From contig JAQWSL010000032.1 in NCBI GenBank assembly GCA_029243225.1, positions 1 through 37,266 of the forward strand: 37,266 bases of DNA, read 5' to 3'. The notes under the pieces were generated by a model. It saw only the letters and a list, made by a program, of their open reading frames with translations, had not been told where the DNA came from and searched no databases. This DNA comes from Flavobacteriales bacterium (GTDB lineage: Bacteria > Bacteroidota > Bacteroidia > Flavobacteriales_D > Parvicellaceae). Both the position numbers and the translations under genes were made by a program. Each line of letters starts with the position of its first letter. Position 1 is the stretch's first letter. Shown here piece by piece: positions 1 through 8,238 of this stretch.

Positions 1-2
1 AT

Positions 3-137
3 CTTGTAAATATTTTTAACACAAAAAACATCTTGGGATATTCTTATGCGCCTACTAATTCAAATAATAACAATGGTGTTGTTGAAAATTATCAGCTAGG
101 GTTCTTGCCAATATTTTATTATCGTATTGAGTTTTGA
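3..137 (+). CDS. C-terminal end of an outer-membrane beta-barrel protein (TonB-dependent-receptor-like), cut by the window edge
   Basis: An open frame enters from the left edge in frame 3 and stops at TGA 135-137, giving 44 residues. They include NILGYSYAP, an Asn-rich turn and a last strand FLPIFYYRIEF. Alternating aromatic and polar residues with a terminal Phe are the usual C-terminal signature of outer-membrane barrels recognised by the BAM machinery. The 'KNILGYSY...' style is common in Bacteroidota TonB-dependent receptors, so the missing part is probably a large receptor or transporter. The substrate cannot be told from this fragment. It converges on the next gene. Confidence 0.6.
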   Translation, partial: LVNIFNTKNILGYSYAPTNSNNNNGVVENYQLGFLPIFYYRIEF

Positions 138-273
138 TTCAATCTAATCCAAAGCGTTTATTTACTTTGTTACAAATATCTCTTAAGGCAATTACGTTGA
201 AAACCTATTGTTTTAATTTTAGAATTAGGACCAATGTTGCTTTTGATTAGCTAACTGATGTTTCGTGTTAGGG

Positions 274-801
274 TTATTTATCATTAATAAATAACTCTAC
301 TTGTCTTGCTGTTAAGGCTAGGTTTTTTGCAACCTCATGAGAAATTATTTTTTCAATTTTTGAGATCATCCCTTTTTTTAGAAATCCGGGGATGCCTGGT
401 ATTTTATTGGGGTCTATCGAAAGGGTAAAAGAAATTAATAGTACTGTGTTTTCTCCATTTTGCTTAAATGTGTTTTCACCTACACAACTGTATAGGTTGT
501 TGTATTTTATTGGAACTTCTGAAAATTCGCAAACCCAACTTTGTTTATTCCAAAAAGCTAGGTCATAATAAGACATGAAATTTGATGGAAGTAATTTTTG
601 AATAGGTTTTGGAAACTTAATCGCTAGATGCCATAAATTTTTAATCCTAACTCCATCATCGCAACCTTCTCTGTTAATGACTTCAATTTTCTCTACAGAA
701 GGCATAGAGGGAACTAAGTCTGTCAATTTATCTCTGTAGGTTTCCCAGACATCTTCTCTTTTAGCTTTTAATGAAATTTCTCGCTCTAACTTGTATGGCA
801 T
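274..801 (-). CDS. SRPBCC/START-like hypothetical protein
   Basis: A 175-residue soluble protein with no signal peptide or membrane segment, starting at ATG 801 and ending at TAA. The opening (residues 1-30: LEREISLKAKREDVWETYRDKLTDLVPSMP) and the following strand-rich stretch with conserved-looking Trp residues resemble the SRPBCC/START fold (polyketide-cyclase and lipid-transfer-like proteins), where a first strand is followed by two short helices and an antiparallel sheet. The C-terminal 50 residues (GFLKKGMISKIEKIISHEVAKNLALTARQ) look like the long closing helix of that fold. Ligand and role are unknown. The gene stands alone, divergent from galE across 128 bases. Confidence 0.6.
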   Translation of the reverse strand: MPYKLEREISLKAKREDVWETYRDKLTDLVPSMPSVEKIEVINREGCDDGVRIKNLWHLAIKFPKPIQKLLPSNFMSYYDLAFWNKQSWVCEFSEVPIKYNNLYSCVGENTFKQNGENTVLLISFTLSIDPNKIPGIPGFLKKGMISKIEKIISHEVAKNLALTARQVELFINDK

Positions 802-880
802 AGTTGGTGATAAAACTAATTGAAAAAATATAATTAAAAAAACTAGCCGGGTTCAATTACATCATTTTTTTCAACCTACT

Positions 881-888
881 TAAATTTG
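881..888 (+). promoter_or_regulatory. Possible Bacteroidota -7 promoter box for galE
   Basis: TAAATTTG matches the Bacteroidota sigma-ABfr -7 consensus TAnnTTTG and lies 41 bases before the galE ATG. No TTG is found 17-23 bases upstream, so only half of the promoter consensus is present. Confidence 0.3.
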
Positions 889-929
889 TTCAATATTTAT
901 ACCTTTATCGTTAATTTTAATATATTTTC

Positions 930-1931
930 ATGAAGGTTTTGGTTACAGGTGGTGCGGGGTTCATTGGTTCTCACACAGTTGTCGATCTTATCGAAAACGG
1001 CATTACTCCAATTATTGTAGATGATTTTAGAAATTCTGAAAAATTTGTTCTCAAACAACTGGAAAAATTGTGCGGCACAAAAATCGTTTCTTACAATATT
1101 GATTGTTGTAACTATGAACAAATGGAAGCGATTTTTAGCTCTGAAAAACCTGATGGTGTTATTCATTTTGCTGCTGACAAATCTGTTAATGAATCTGTTG
1201 AAAATCCTTTAAAATATTATCAAAACAATATAGGCTCTTTAGTCACCTTATTAAGGTTAATAGAAAAGCATCCTGTAAAATCTTTTGTTTTTTCATCCTC
1301 ATGTACTGTTTATGGAAACCCCGACAGTGTTCCTGTAACAGAGTTATCACCTATAAAGAAAGCTTTTAGTCCTTATGGATTTAGCAAGCAAGTTTGTGAG
1401 CAGTGCTTAGTCGACTTTCATAATAGTAATCCAAAAAATTCAATTATTCTTTTACGCTACTTTAATCCTATTGGGGCACACCCATCCAGTTTAATAGGAG
1501 AATTGCCGATAGGGGTTCCAAATAACTTAATTCCCTTCATAACTCAAACGGCTGCTGGTGTCAGGGAAAAGGTGGTTGTTTTTGGAGCTTCTTACAATAC
1601 TAATGATGGAACATGCGTAAGAGATTATATTCATGTTTGTGATTTAGCTAAATCACATGTTTTGGCCTTAAATTATGCATTAAAAAACCCTAACAACATA
1701 GACACTTTTAATGTTGGAACAGGAAAAGGTGACTCTGTTTTAGAAGTTATAAAATCTTTTGAAAAAATTAATTCATTAACGTTAAATTATGAGATTGGCC
1801 CAAAAAGGGCTGGTGACGCTCCTGTTGTTTATGCTGATAATAGTTACATAAAAAAGAAATTAAACTGGAGTCCTAAATACTCCCTGGAGGATGCTTTATT
1901 ACATTCTTGGAATTGGCAACAGACACTTTAA
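930..1931 (+). CDS. galE: UDP-glucose 4-epimerase
   Basis: A 333-residue short-chain dehydrogenase/reductase of the GalE family, which interconverts UDP-glucose and UDP-galactose in the cytosol and supplies galactose for surface polysaccharides. The NAD-binding GGAGFIGSH lies at residues 7-15 and the catalytic Ser in FSSSCTVYG near 121-129. The Tyr-x3-Lys pair is Y149 and K153 in YGFSK. RDYIHVCDLA and the LNWSPKYSLEDAL ending are typical of the family, and the length is normal (about 338 in E. coli). ATG 930 is directly in front of the Rossmann strand MKVLVTGGAG. It is followed 13 bases later by a small outer-membrane protein gene, with which it may be cotranscribed. Confidence 0.95.
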   Translation: MKVLVTGGAGFIGSHTVVDLIENGITPIIVDDFRNSEKFVLKQLEKLCGTKIVSYNIDCCNYEQMEAIFSSEKPDGVIHFAADKSVNESVENPLKYYQNNIGSLVTLLRLIEKHPVKSFVFSSSCTVYGNPDSVPVTELSPIKKAFSPYGFSKQVCEQCLVDFHNSNPKNSIILLRYFNPIGAHPSSLIGELPIGVPNNLIPFITQTAAGVREKVVVFGASYNTNDGTCVRDYIHVCDLAKSHVLALNYALKNPNNIDTFNVGTGKGDSVLEVIKSFEKINSLTLNYEIGPKRAGDAPVVYADNSYIKKKLNWSPKYSLEDALLHSWNWQQTL

Positions 1932-1932
1932 C

Positions 1933-1940
1933 TATATTTG
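1933..1940 (+). promoter_or_regulatory. Possible -7 promoter box for the downstream outer-membrane protein gene
   Basis: TATATTTG fits TAnnTTTG and begins two bases after the galE stop. A TTG at 1913-1915 is 17 bases upstream and another at 1907-1909 is 23 upstream, both at the edge of the accepted spacing. Transcription would start at or next to the ATG at 1945, so a transcript from it would be nearly leaderless. Confidence 0.25.
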
Positions 1941-1944
1941 TATA

Positions 1945-2658
1945 ATGAAAATTTTCTTTTATTGGTTGGTCTTTTTAATGCCGTTTTCTATTTGCTCTCA
2001 AGGATTGTTTGAATACTTCAAATTAACCGCAGATGGCGATGGGCCAGAGAAATTTGATAGAATTGTTGTTGATATTACTTGGACGCAGTGGTTAGAAAGT
2101 ATTGAAGGTGTAGATCAAGGTGTTTATTCTTTTGGAATTGGCGCTTGTTGGATGAAGGATATTCCATTGGGTAAAAAAAGTAACGTGGCTTTAGCAATAG
2201 GTTTAGGGTTTGATTCTCACAATTTTCATCACAATGGAGAGTTTGAATTTACTACTCTTAATGATGGAAGTGTTTATACCGATCTTGTTTCTCGAAACGG
2301 CTCTCCATCTCTTAGCAAAAACAAATATGCGGTTAATTATGTTGACCTTCCTTTTGAATTGCGTTTAAGAACAATGAATAAAACAACCGAACAACGAATG
2401 AAATATAATTTTCGGTTTTATTTAGGCTTTAAAGCTGGAGTGCTGGTAAATGATCACCTTAAAATCAAAGACGCTGTCTCAAAAAGAAAAATATTTAACC
2501 TGCCTAATACAATGCCATACAGATATGGTCCTACATTAAAGGTTGGTTTTAACAAGGTTTCTTTTGTCGCTTTTTACTCATTAACAAGTCTTTTCAAAGA
2601 TGGAAAGGGTGCGTCAATAACTCCAATAAATGTAGGTTTGTCATGGATGAGGTTCTAA
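1945..2658 (+). CDS. Predicted outer-membrane beta-barrel protein
   Basis: A 237-residue exported protein. An in-frame upstream ATG at 1891 lies inside galE; I prefer ATG 1945 because it begins a good signal peptide (MKIFFYWLVFLMPFSICSQG, likely cut after Ser-Gln region near residue 18). The mature part is rich in alternating aromatic/polar strands (SFGIGACWM, VALAIGLGFDSHNF, YNFRFYLGFKAGVLV, GPTLKVGFNKVSFVAFYSL) and ends INVGLSWMRF with a terminal Phe. This fits the small 8-10 strand barrels annotated as outer-membrane beta-barrel or PorT-like in Bacteroidota. Specific function is unknown. Its stop codon overlaps that of the convergent PAP2-like gene in the shared CTAA at 2655-2658. Confidence 0.75.
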   Translation: MKIFFYWLVFLMPFSICSQGLFEYFKLTADGDGPEKFDRIVVDITWTQWLESIEGVDQGVYSFGIGACWMKDIPLGKKSNVALAIGLGFDSHNFHHNGEFEFTTLNDGSVYTDLVSRNGSPSLSKNKYAVNYVDLPFELRLRTMNKTTEQRMKYNFRFYLGFKAGVLVNDHLKIKDAVSKRKIFNLPNTMPYRYGPTLKVGFNKVSFVAFYSLTSLFKDGKGASITPINVGLSWMRF

Positions 2659-3311
2659 ATACTAAGATTAAAGTAAACAACAATCATTTCAACAGTAAAA
2701 CCAATCAATATTCCCATATAAACTTCATGCGGTTGATGGGCTTTTAAGACTAATCTTGCGCTTGAAACAACACCCATAATCAACAACAAAACCAGGTTTA
2801 CTATCACTAAATAAATCGGATTTTCAATACTTGGCATTGATATAGAAAACGCCAAAAACGTTGCTGTCAAAGCACTTATAGATGTGCTATGTAAACTTAT
2901 TTTCCATTTATGGTTAATAACAAAACAGATTAACAATAAATATATTCCACCAGAAAGAAAGCTCAATAATGGATCTAAAAGGTGGTACAAACTACTGTTC
3001 CAAGACCTAAACATGAAATAGACCATTAAATAATACAACAAAACAATAAAAAAAACAGGTTTTCTTTCAACCCTATTGTAGGCATTAAAATCTGATAAAA
3101 GCCCTGTTCTAATCATAACATACATGCTTAAAATAGGAAACAAGACTCCAACTAGTGCCATTACAGAATAAATCGCAGATAAAAAATTTATATCGGCATT
3201 GTTAAGAATTAAATTTTGATAGTTTTCTATTGAAAAATAAAGCGGTAGCGCATAAAGTGGTAGAAATAAAGGATGAAAAAGTATAGAAATTACTTTGGCA
3301 GCTAAATTCAT
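2655..3311 (-). CDS. PAP2-like integral membrane protein (possible lipid phosphatase relative)
   Basis: A 218-residue polytopic membrane protein with about six hydrophobic segments. A longer frame starts at 3338 inside rpoN. ATG 3311 is preferred because it lies one base after the rpoN stop. The order of polar motifs inside the membrane core resembles the PAP2 phosphatase superfamily: a charged NRVERKP in the position of motif 1, KISLHSTS with a His in the position of motif 2, and ARLVLKAHQPHEV, an R-x5-H-x3-E version of the motif 3 SRxxxxxHxxxD. Motifs 1 and 2 are degenerate and the final Asp is Glu, so catalysis is uncertain. It is the last gene of the asnS-rpoN operon, a position in which related membrane proteins are common in Bacteroidota. 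Confidence 0.7.
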   Translation of the reverse strand: MNLAAKVISILFHPLFLPLYALPLYFSIENYQNLILNNADINFLSAIYSVMALVGVLFPILSMYVMIRTGLLSDFNAYNRVERKPVFFIVLLYYLMVYFMFRSWNSSLYHLLDPLLSFLSGGIYLLLICFVINHKWKISLHSTSISALTATFLAFSISMPSIENPIYLVIVNLVLLLIMGVVSSARLVLKAHQPHEVYMGILIGFTVEMIVVYFNLSI

Positions 3312-3312
3312 C

Positions 3313-4761
3313 TTACAACTCCTTTCTAAGTCTTGCAACTGGAATGTTTAGTTGCTCTCTATATTTTGCAACCGTTCTTCTAGCTATGTTGTAGCCCTTA
3401 CTCTTTAGTATGTTTGTAAGTTTTTCATCAGTGTAAGGCTTTCTTTTTTCTTCTTGATCAACTGCATCTTGCAATATTCTCTTTACTTCCCTTGTAGATA
3501 CTTCTTCTCCAGAATCTGTTGACAATGATTCACTAAAAAAATATTTAAGTAAAAATGTTCCGAAAGGGGTGGAAACATGTTTGCTGTTTGCAACTCTTGA
3601 AATTGTAGAAATATCCATGGAAACAATTTCAGCAATATCTTTTAAAATCATTGGTCTTAAATCGGTTTCATCGCCCGATTTAAAAAACTCATTTTGATAG
3701 TCTATAATGGCCTGCATGGTTACCAAAAGAGTCTGCTGTCTTTGTTTTATAGCATCAATAAACCATTTCGCTGAGTCAATTTTTTGTTTAACAAATACTA
3801 TTGCTTCTTTGTCTCTTTCTGTTCTACTACTTTCGTCATAAGTCCTAAGCATTTCTGCATATTGCCTGTTGACTTTTAATTGTGGAGCGTTTCTGTTGTT
3901 AAGCTCTAGATTAAGCTCTCCGTTAATTTCGGTTACAATGAAATCTGGAATTATGTGTTGTGTTACTTTAGATGTGTCTATTAAAGAATTACCTGGTTTA
4001 GGGTTTAATTTTACAATCTCTAACAACGCTTCTTTAACATCATCCTCTGTTATGTCTAGTCGGTTGGTAATCTTTGTATAATGCTTTTTTGTAAATTCAT
4101 TAAAAAATCGATCTAAAATAACTTCCGCTGTTTTAATAGGGACCGTTTTGGTTTTTTTTCTTAGTTGAATTAAAAGACACTCTCTTAAATCTCTTGCTCC
4201 AACACCAACGGGCTCTAAGCCTTGAATAATTTCTAACACCCCTTCTATTTTCTCTTCAGAACAATTTAAGTTGTGACTGAAAGCTAAATCATCAACAATA
4301 CTAAAGATTTCTCTTCTTAAATATCCTGAATCATCTAAGTTTCCTATTATATTATTGGCAATTATAAGTTGCTCATCATCTTTAATCCTAAGGGATACTT
4401 GGTTTTGCAATATTTCTTGAAAAGTTTTACCTCCTGACAAAGGAATTGCTTTTTCATCAGCTTCTGCAGGGTGATTTCTTGCGCTTAATTTATAATCAGG
4501 AACATCATCATCTAAATAATTATCTATGTTAAATTCGTCAAGTGCGCTGTCATTATCGTCATCTTCAAGTGTAGAGTATTCGTCTGATTGATCCTCTTCT
4601 TTTTCTTGCTCTCCCTCATCTAGCGCTGGGTTTTCTTCAATTTCCTGCTTTATTCTTTGCTCTAGCTCAATTGTGGGCACTTGTAACAACTTCATTAACT
4701 GAATCTGTTGAGGAGACAGTTTCTGTAGCAGTTTGTGTTGTAAAGATTGTCTTAGAGCCAT
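3313..4761 (-). CDS. rpoN: RNA polymerase sigma-54 factor RpoN
   Basis: A 482-residue sigma-54. Region I (residues 1-50) is Gln/Leu rich (SLQHKLLQKLSPQQIQLMKLLQVP) and carries the IEENPALDE element. A strongly acidic stretch at about 50-75 is region II. The core-binding domain and DNA-binding domain follow, and the diagnostic RpoN box ARRTVAKYRE is at 460-469, close to the C-terminus. Sigma-54 directs transcription from -24/-12 promoters and needs AAA+ activators (bacterial enhancer-binding proteins), none of which is encoded here. The start ATG 4761 is 23 bases after the asnS stop, so the two are probably cotranscribed. Confidence 0.97.
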   Translation of the reverse strand: MALRQSLQHKLLQKLSPQQIQLMKLLQVPTIELEQRIKQEIEENPALDEGEQEKEEDQSDEYSTLEDDDNDSALDEFNIDNYLDDDVPDYKLSARNHPAEADEKAIPLSGGKTFQEILQNQVSLRIKDDEQLIIANNIIGNLDDSGYLRREIFSIVDDLAFSHNLNCSEEKIEGVLEIIQGLEPVGVGARDLRECLLIQLRKKTKTVPIKTAEVILDRFFNEFTKKHYTKITNRLDITEDDVKEALLEIVKLNPKPGNSLIDTSKVTQHIIPDFIVTEINGELNLELNNRNAPQLKVNRQYAEMLRTYDESSRTERDKEAIVFVKQKIDSAKWFIDAIKQRQQTLLVTMQAIIDYQNEFFKSGDETDLRPMILKDIAEIVSMDISTISRVANSKHVSTPFGTFLLKYFFSESLSTDSGEEVSTREVKRILQDAVDQEEKRKPYTDEKLTNILKSKGYNIARRTVAKYREQLNIPVARLRKEL

Positions 4762-4784
4762 TGGAACTTCTTTTTATAAAGCTA

Positions 4785-6206
4785 TTAAAATTCTGCGTTT
4801 TTAGGAGTTCTTGGGAAAGGAATAACATCTCTTATGTTTTGCATACCTGTTACAAACATAATAAGCCTCTCAAAACCTAGGCCAAAACCAGCATGAGGGG
4901 TTGTTCCAAATTTTCTTGTTTCCAAATACCACCAAATATGTTCTTCTGGAATGTTAAACTCCTTACTCTTTTTTAGTAATACTTCATATCTTTCTTCTCT
5001 TTGTGAGCCGCCAACTATCTCACCAATTCCAGGGAAAAGAACATCCATTGCAGCAACTGTTTTATTATCCTCGTTTTCACGCATATAAAAAGCCTTCACG
5101 CCTTTAGGGTAATCATAGATTACTACAGGTTTTTTAAAATGCTTTTCAACTAAAAACTTTTCGTGTTCACTTTGCAAGTCAATACCCCACTCAACAAGAT
5201 ACTTGAATTTCTTTTTTTTATTTTCTTTAGAATTCATCAATATATCTACTGCTTCTGTATAGTTTATTTTCACAAAATCATTTTTCACAATAAAATTTAA
5301 TCTGTCAATTAAATTAAGTTCAGCTCTTAAGTTTTTTGGTCGTTGCTGATCTTCTTTTTCGTCTCTTTCTTTTAAAAACAACAGGTCTTCCATACAATTT
5401 TCAAGAGCGTAGTTGACCAAATATTTAAGAAAATCTTCTGCCAAATTAATGTTGTCTTGAAGGTCTGAGAAGGCAATCTCAGGTTCTATCATCCAAAACT
5501 CAGCTAAATGTCTTGTTGTGTTAGAATTTTCAGCTCTAAATGTTGGTCCAAAAGTATAGACCTGTCCTAAGGCAAGAGCGGCAAGCTCTGCTTCTAATTG
5601 TCCAGAAACTGTTAGGTGGGTTTCTTTACCAAAAAAGTCTTTTTCATAACCATTTTCTTTAGTGTTTTTAGGGTCTAGTGTTGTTACTTTAAACATTTCT
5701 CCAGCGCCCTCTGCGTCAGACCCTGTTATAATAGGACTATGTAAATAAAAGTATCCTCTATCATTAAAGTATTTATGTACAGCATAAGACATGTGATGTC
5801 TTATTCTAAAAACGGCTCCAAATAAATTTGTTCTGAATCGCAAGTGAGCTTGCTCCCTTAATGTTTCTAAATTATGCTTTTTTGGTTGTAATATTGTTTT
5901 CTGAACCTCATCAGGGTTGGCGGAACCAATAACCTCAACGGAGTTTGCAGAGATTTCTATTTTTTGTCCGCGACCCTGTGACTCTACAATTACTCCGCTA
6001 ACACAAATAGAGGCTCCAACTGTAATTTGGTCAATAATGTTTTGATCAAGTTTTTCGTAGTCAATTACAACCTGAACACTAGACAGACAAGATCCATCAT
6101 TAACCGCTATAAATCTATTTGCCCTGAACGACCTTACCCATCCACAAATCGTTATGCTTGTTTCAGGTGAAAGGTTAAATACATCATTAATTTTTATTCG
6201 TTTCAT
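4785..6206 (-). CDS. asnS: Asparaginyl-tRNA synthetase
   Basis: A class II aminoacyl-tRNA synthetase of 473 residues that charges tRNA-Asn. The N-terminal OB-fold anticodon-binding domain covers about residues 1-100 ([13 protein letters not shown]). Motif 1 is around [17 protein letters not shown] at 156-172. Motif 2 ([21 protein letters not shown]) is at 223-243 and motif 3 ([10 protein letters not shown]) at 440-449. The C-terminus RTPKNAEF is the AsnRS signature. A frame start at 6230 would add eight hydrophobic residues; ATG 6206 gives the usual N-terminus. It heads the operon with rpoN and the PAP2-like gene and is divergent from the TetR-efflux operon. Confidence 0.96.
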   Translation of the reverse strand: MKRIKINDVFNLSPETSITICGWVRSFRANRFIAVNDGSCLSSVQVVIDYEKLDQNIIDQITVGASICVSGVIVESQGRGQKIEISANSVEVIGSANPDEVQKTILQPKKHNLETLREQAHLRFRTNLFGAVFRIRHHMSYAVHKYFNDRGYFYLHSPIITGSDAEGAGEMFKVTTLDPKNTKENGYEKDFFGKETHLTVSGQLEAELAALALGQVYTFGPTFRAENSNTTRHLAEFWMIEPEIAFSDLQDNINLAEDFLKYLVNYALENCMEDLLFLKERDEKEDQQRPKNLRAELNLIDRLNFIVKNDFVKINYTEAVDILMNSKENKKKKFKYLVEWGIDLQSEHEKFLVEKHFKKPVVIYDYPKGVKAFYMRENEDNKTVAAMDVLFPGIGEIVGGSQREERYEVLLKKSKEFNIPEEHIWWYLETRKFGTTPHAGFGLGFERLIMFVTGMQNIRDVIPFPRTPKNAEF

Positions 6207-6231
6207 ATAAATACTTAAACAAAAAAACACA

Positions 6232-6262
6232 AGGAAACAGTTTTTTACTATTTTTGTTTCCT
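6232..6262. promoter_or_regulatory. Inverted repeat, candidate TetR-family operator
   Basis: A perfect 8-bp inverted repeat, AGGAAACA at 6232-6239 and TGTTTCCT at 6255-6262, with a 15-base spacer. The half-sites start 23 bases apart, about two helical turns, as expected for a dimeric regulator. It lies 25 bases before the tetR ATG and 26 before the asnS ATG, and it overlaps the putative -7 box of tetR at 6249-6256. Binding would plausibly repress the tetR-efflux operon. This is inference from position and symmetry. Confidence 0.5.
6249..6256 (+). promoter_or_regulatory. Possible -7 promoter box of the efflux operon
   Basis: TATTTTTG matches TAnnTTTG, 31 bases before the tetR start codon. No TTG is present at the -33 spacing. 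Its last two bases lie in the right arm of the inverted repeat, which supports an operator-promoter arrangement. Confidence 0.35.
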
Positions 6263-6287
6263 AAGTTTCTCATAGTTAACTTTTAGA

Positions 6288-6911
6288 ATGTCAAAATTAC
6301 AAGAAATCACACATCAAGTCACGCTTTTGTTTCGAGAATTTGGAATAAAAAGCATGACAATGGATGATATCTCAAAATCTATGGGTATTTCTAAAAAAAC
6401 ACTATACAAGTTTGTTAAAGATAAAAACGACTTAGTAGACAAAGTAATTGAGCACTCTATTAAAGAAAAACAACACTTCATTGAAAAGATTACGTCAGAA
6501 AATACACACCCTATTGATGAATTATTTTCAATCGCAAAATATTCAAGTAAAGAAATTAGTTCTATCAATCCCTCTTTGCAATTTGATTTAAAAAAATACC
6601 ATCCTAATGCTTGGTTGCTTTTTGAAGAGCACAAGCAAAGTTTTGTTTTCAACTGTGTCTTAGACAACTTAAAAGAGGGAATTAAAATAGGTGTATATAG
6701 AAAAAATATTAATCCCGAAATAGTTGCAAAACTCCACACAAGCAGTATTCCTTTAGTTTTTGACTCTTCTTTATTTCCGACAACCGAATTTTCTTTTAAA
6801 GATGTGTTTAGTGAACTAATGAAACACCACATAAGGGGAATTTCAACTGAAGATGGACTTAAATACCTAAAAAAATTAATAAAAAACGACACAAACAACC
6901 CGCTTTTATGA
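6288..6911 (+). CDS. TetR/AcrR-family transcriptional regulator of the efflux operon
   Basis: A 207-residue regulator. The N-terminal helix-turn-helix spans about residues 8-55: TLLFREFGIKSMTMDDISKSMGISKKTLYKFVKDKNDLV has the TetR pattern of the helix pair, the G-x-S-K-x-T-L-Y recognition helix and the following K-x-x-L. The rest is all-helical and variable, the usual ligand and dimerisation domain. Its stop overlaps the start of the tolC-type gene in ATGA (6908-6911), so it is translated from the same message as the pump. It very likely represses its own operon in response to a toxic compound; the ligand is unknown. A candidate operator lies just upstream. Confidence 0.93.
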   Translation: MSKLQEITHQVTLLFREFGIKSMTMDDISKSMGISKKTLYKFVKDKNDLVDKVIEHSIKEKQHFIEKITSENTHPIDELFSIAKYSSKEISSINPSLQFDLKKYHPNAWLLFEEHKQSFVFNCVLDNLKEGIKIGVYRKNINPEIVAKLHTSSIPLVFDSSLFPTTEFSFKDVFSELMKHHIRGISTEDGLKYLKKLIKNDTNNPLL

Positions 6912-8236
6912 AAAAATTGTTGCTCTTTTTCTTGTTTTTAATTAGTGCTGTCAGCTTTAAGTCACAAGCCAGTTTTTCTTTAGAAGATGCTCTTTCATAT
7001 GCACTTTTAAACAATATTGAATATAAAAATTCTAGGCTAGATTTAAATATTGCGGAACAAAAAGTAAAAGAATCTGTTTCTACAGGTCTTCCCAAAATCA
7101 CAAGCTCTGTTGGCTTTCAAAATTACATTAATCTTCCCACTACCGTTATCCCTTCAAATGCCTTTAATCCGCTAGCTCCAGCTGATGAATTTGAAGAATT
7201 ACAATTTGGGACATCAATTAATACGACAGGAACCTTAAAGATTGATCAATTAATTTTTAGTGCTACATATGTGGCCGGATTAAAGGCTGCTAAAGTTTAT
7301 AAAGAATTAACAGCAAAGGTTACAGAAAAATCTCTTCAAGACACAAAAGAAAAAGTTGTTGGGGCTTATTATGCATATTTGATTTTAGAAGAAAACAAAA
7401 CCCTGCTTAATAACTCATTAATAAATTTAAATGCAATACAAAAAGAAACCGAAATACTAGTTTCTGAAGGGTTATTTGAGCAAATAAATTTGGATCAAAT
7501 CAATTATTCCGTTTTAAAACTAAATAATCAAATCTCACAAATTGACCACCAAGCTACCAATTCAATAAATATATTAAAATTTGTTATCGGGTTCCCTCAA
7601 GATAGCAGCCTTACTCTTTCAAATAGTCTTACAGATTTTAATGCCGAAAACGTATCGTTAGATCAGTTTCAAATTTCACCAAGCCAAATGTTAGATTATC
7701 AAATTGTAGATGAAAACAGAAAACTATCGTTATTAACACTTAAAATGAACAAAGTGTCCGCTATCCCTAGTATTTCAGGGTTTTTTAGTCACCAACAAAC
7801 AGCACTTAGAAATGAATTCAATTTACTTTCTGCAGACAAGCCGTGGTATCCATCGACTTTTTGGGGGATAAACATTAATATTCCAATTTTTACAAGCGGG
7901 GAAAGTTTAGCAGTAACAAAACAATCAGAGTTGGCTTTTAAAAAATCAGAAAATTTATTACTCTCGGTTGAGCAAGGTCTCAAGCAACAATTGAGTCAAC
8001 TTTACACAGAATACAATTTAGCTCTTTATGCTCTTGAAAACGACAAAGAAAACCTAATCCTTTCCCAAAAAATTTTAAGCAACACATTGACCCGTTTTAA
8101 AGAAGGTTTAAAAAGTGGATTAGAAGTAGCGCAAGCTCAAAATCAAGAAATTTCGGCTCAAAACCAATTACTACAGTCTCACTTTAATTTATTGCTGGCC
8201 AAGCTTAAGCTAGACAAACTAATGAACAAACTATAA
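6908..8236 (+). CDS. TolC-family outer-membrane efflux channel
   Basis: A 442-residue protein with a signal peptide (MKKLLLFFLFLISAVSFKSQA) followed by the OEP opening SFSLEDALSYALLNN. Two long alpha-helical repeats of the TolC family follow, each with hydrophobic-heptad coils (for example TEKSLQDTKEKVVGAYYAYLILEENKTLL and SENLLLSVEQGLKQQLSQLYTEYNLAL). A trimer would form the outer-membrane barrel and periplasmic tunnel of a tripartite pump. The length is normal. It overlaps tetR by four bases and is two bases ahead of the adaptor gene. Confidence 0.93.
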   Translation: MKKLLLFFLFLISAVSFKSQASFSLEDALSYALLNNIEYKNSRLDLNIAEQKVKESVSTGLPKITSSVGFQNYINLPTTVIPSNAFNPLAPADEFEELQFGTSINTTGTLKIDQLIFSATYVAGLKAAKVYKELTAKVTEKSLQDTKEKVVGAYYAYLILEENKTLLNNSLINLNAIQKETEILVSEGLFEQINLDQINYSVLKLNNQISQIDHQATNSINILKFVIGFPQDSSLTLSNSLTDFNAENVSLDQFQISPSQMLDYQIVDENRKLSLLTLKMNKVSAIPSISGFFSHQQTALRNEFNLLSADKPWYPSTFWGININIPIFTSGESLAVTKQSELAFKKSENLLLSVEQGLKQQLSQLYTEYNLALYALENDKENLILSQKILSNTLTRFKEGLKSGLEVAQAQNQEISAQNQLLQSHFNLLLAKLKLDKLMNKL

Positions 8237-8238
8237 TT

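Noticed and set aside
273-295. Perfect 9-bp inverted repeat GTTATTTAT/ATAAATAAC at the end of the SRPBCC gene
   Set aside because: No T run follows on either strand and the arms are pure AT except the ends; it spans the stop codon and is probably coincidental.
897-1166. Minus-strand frame of 89 codons
   Set aside because: It lies inside galE on the opposite strand and the protein has no recognisable domain; it is a shadow of the real gene.
6314-6898. Minus-strand frame of 194 codons
   Set aside because: Antisense to the TetR gene, low-complexity hydrophobic composition and no family resemblance.
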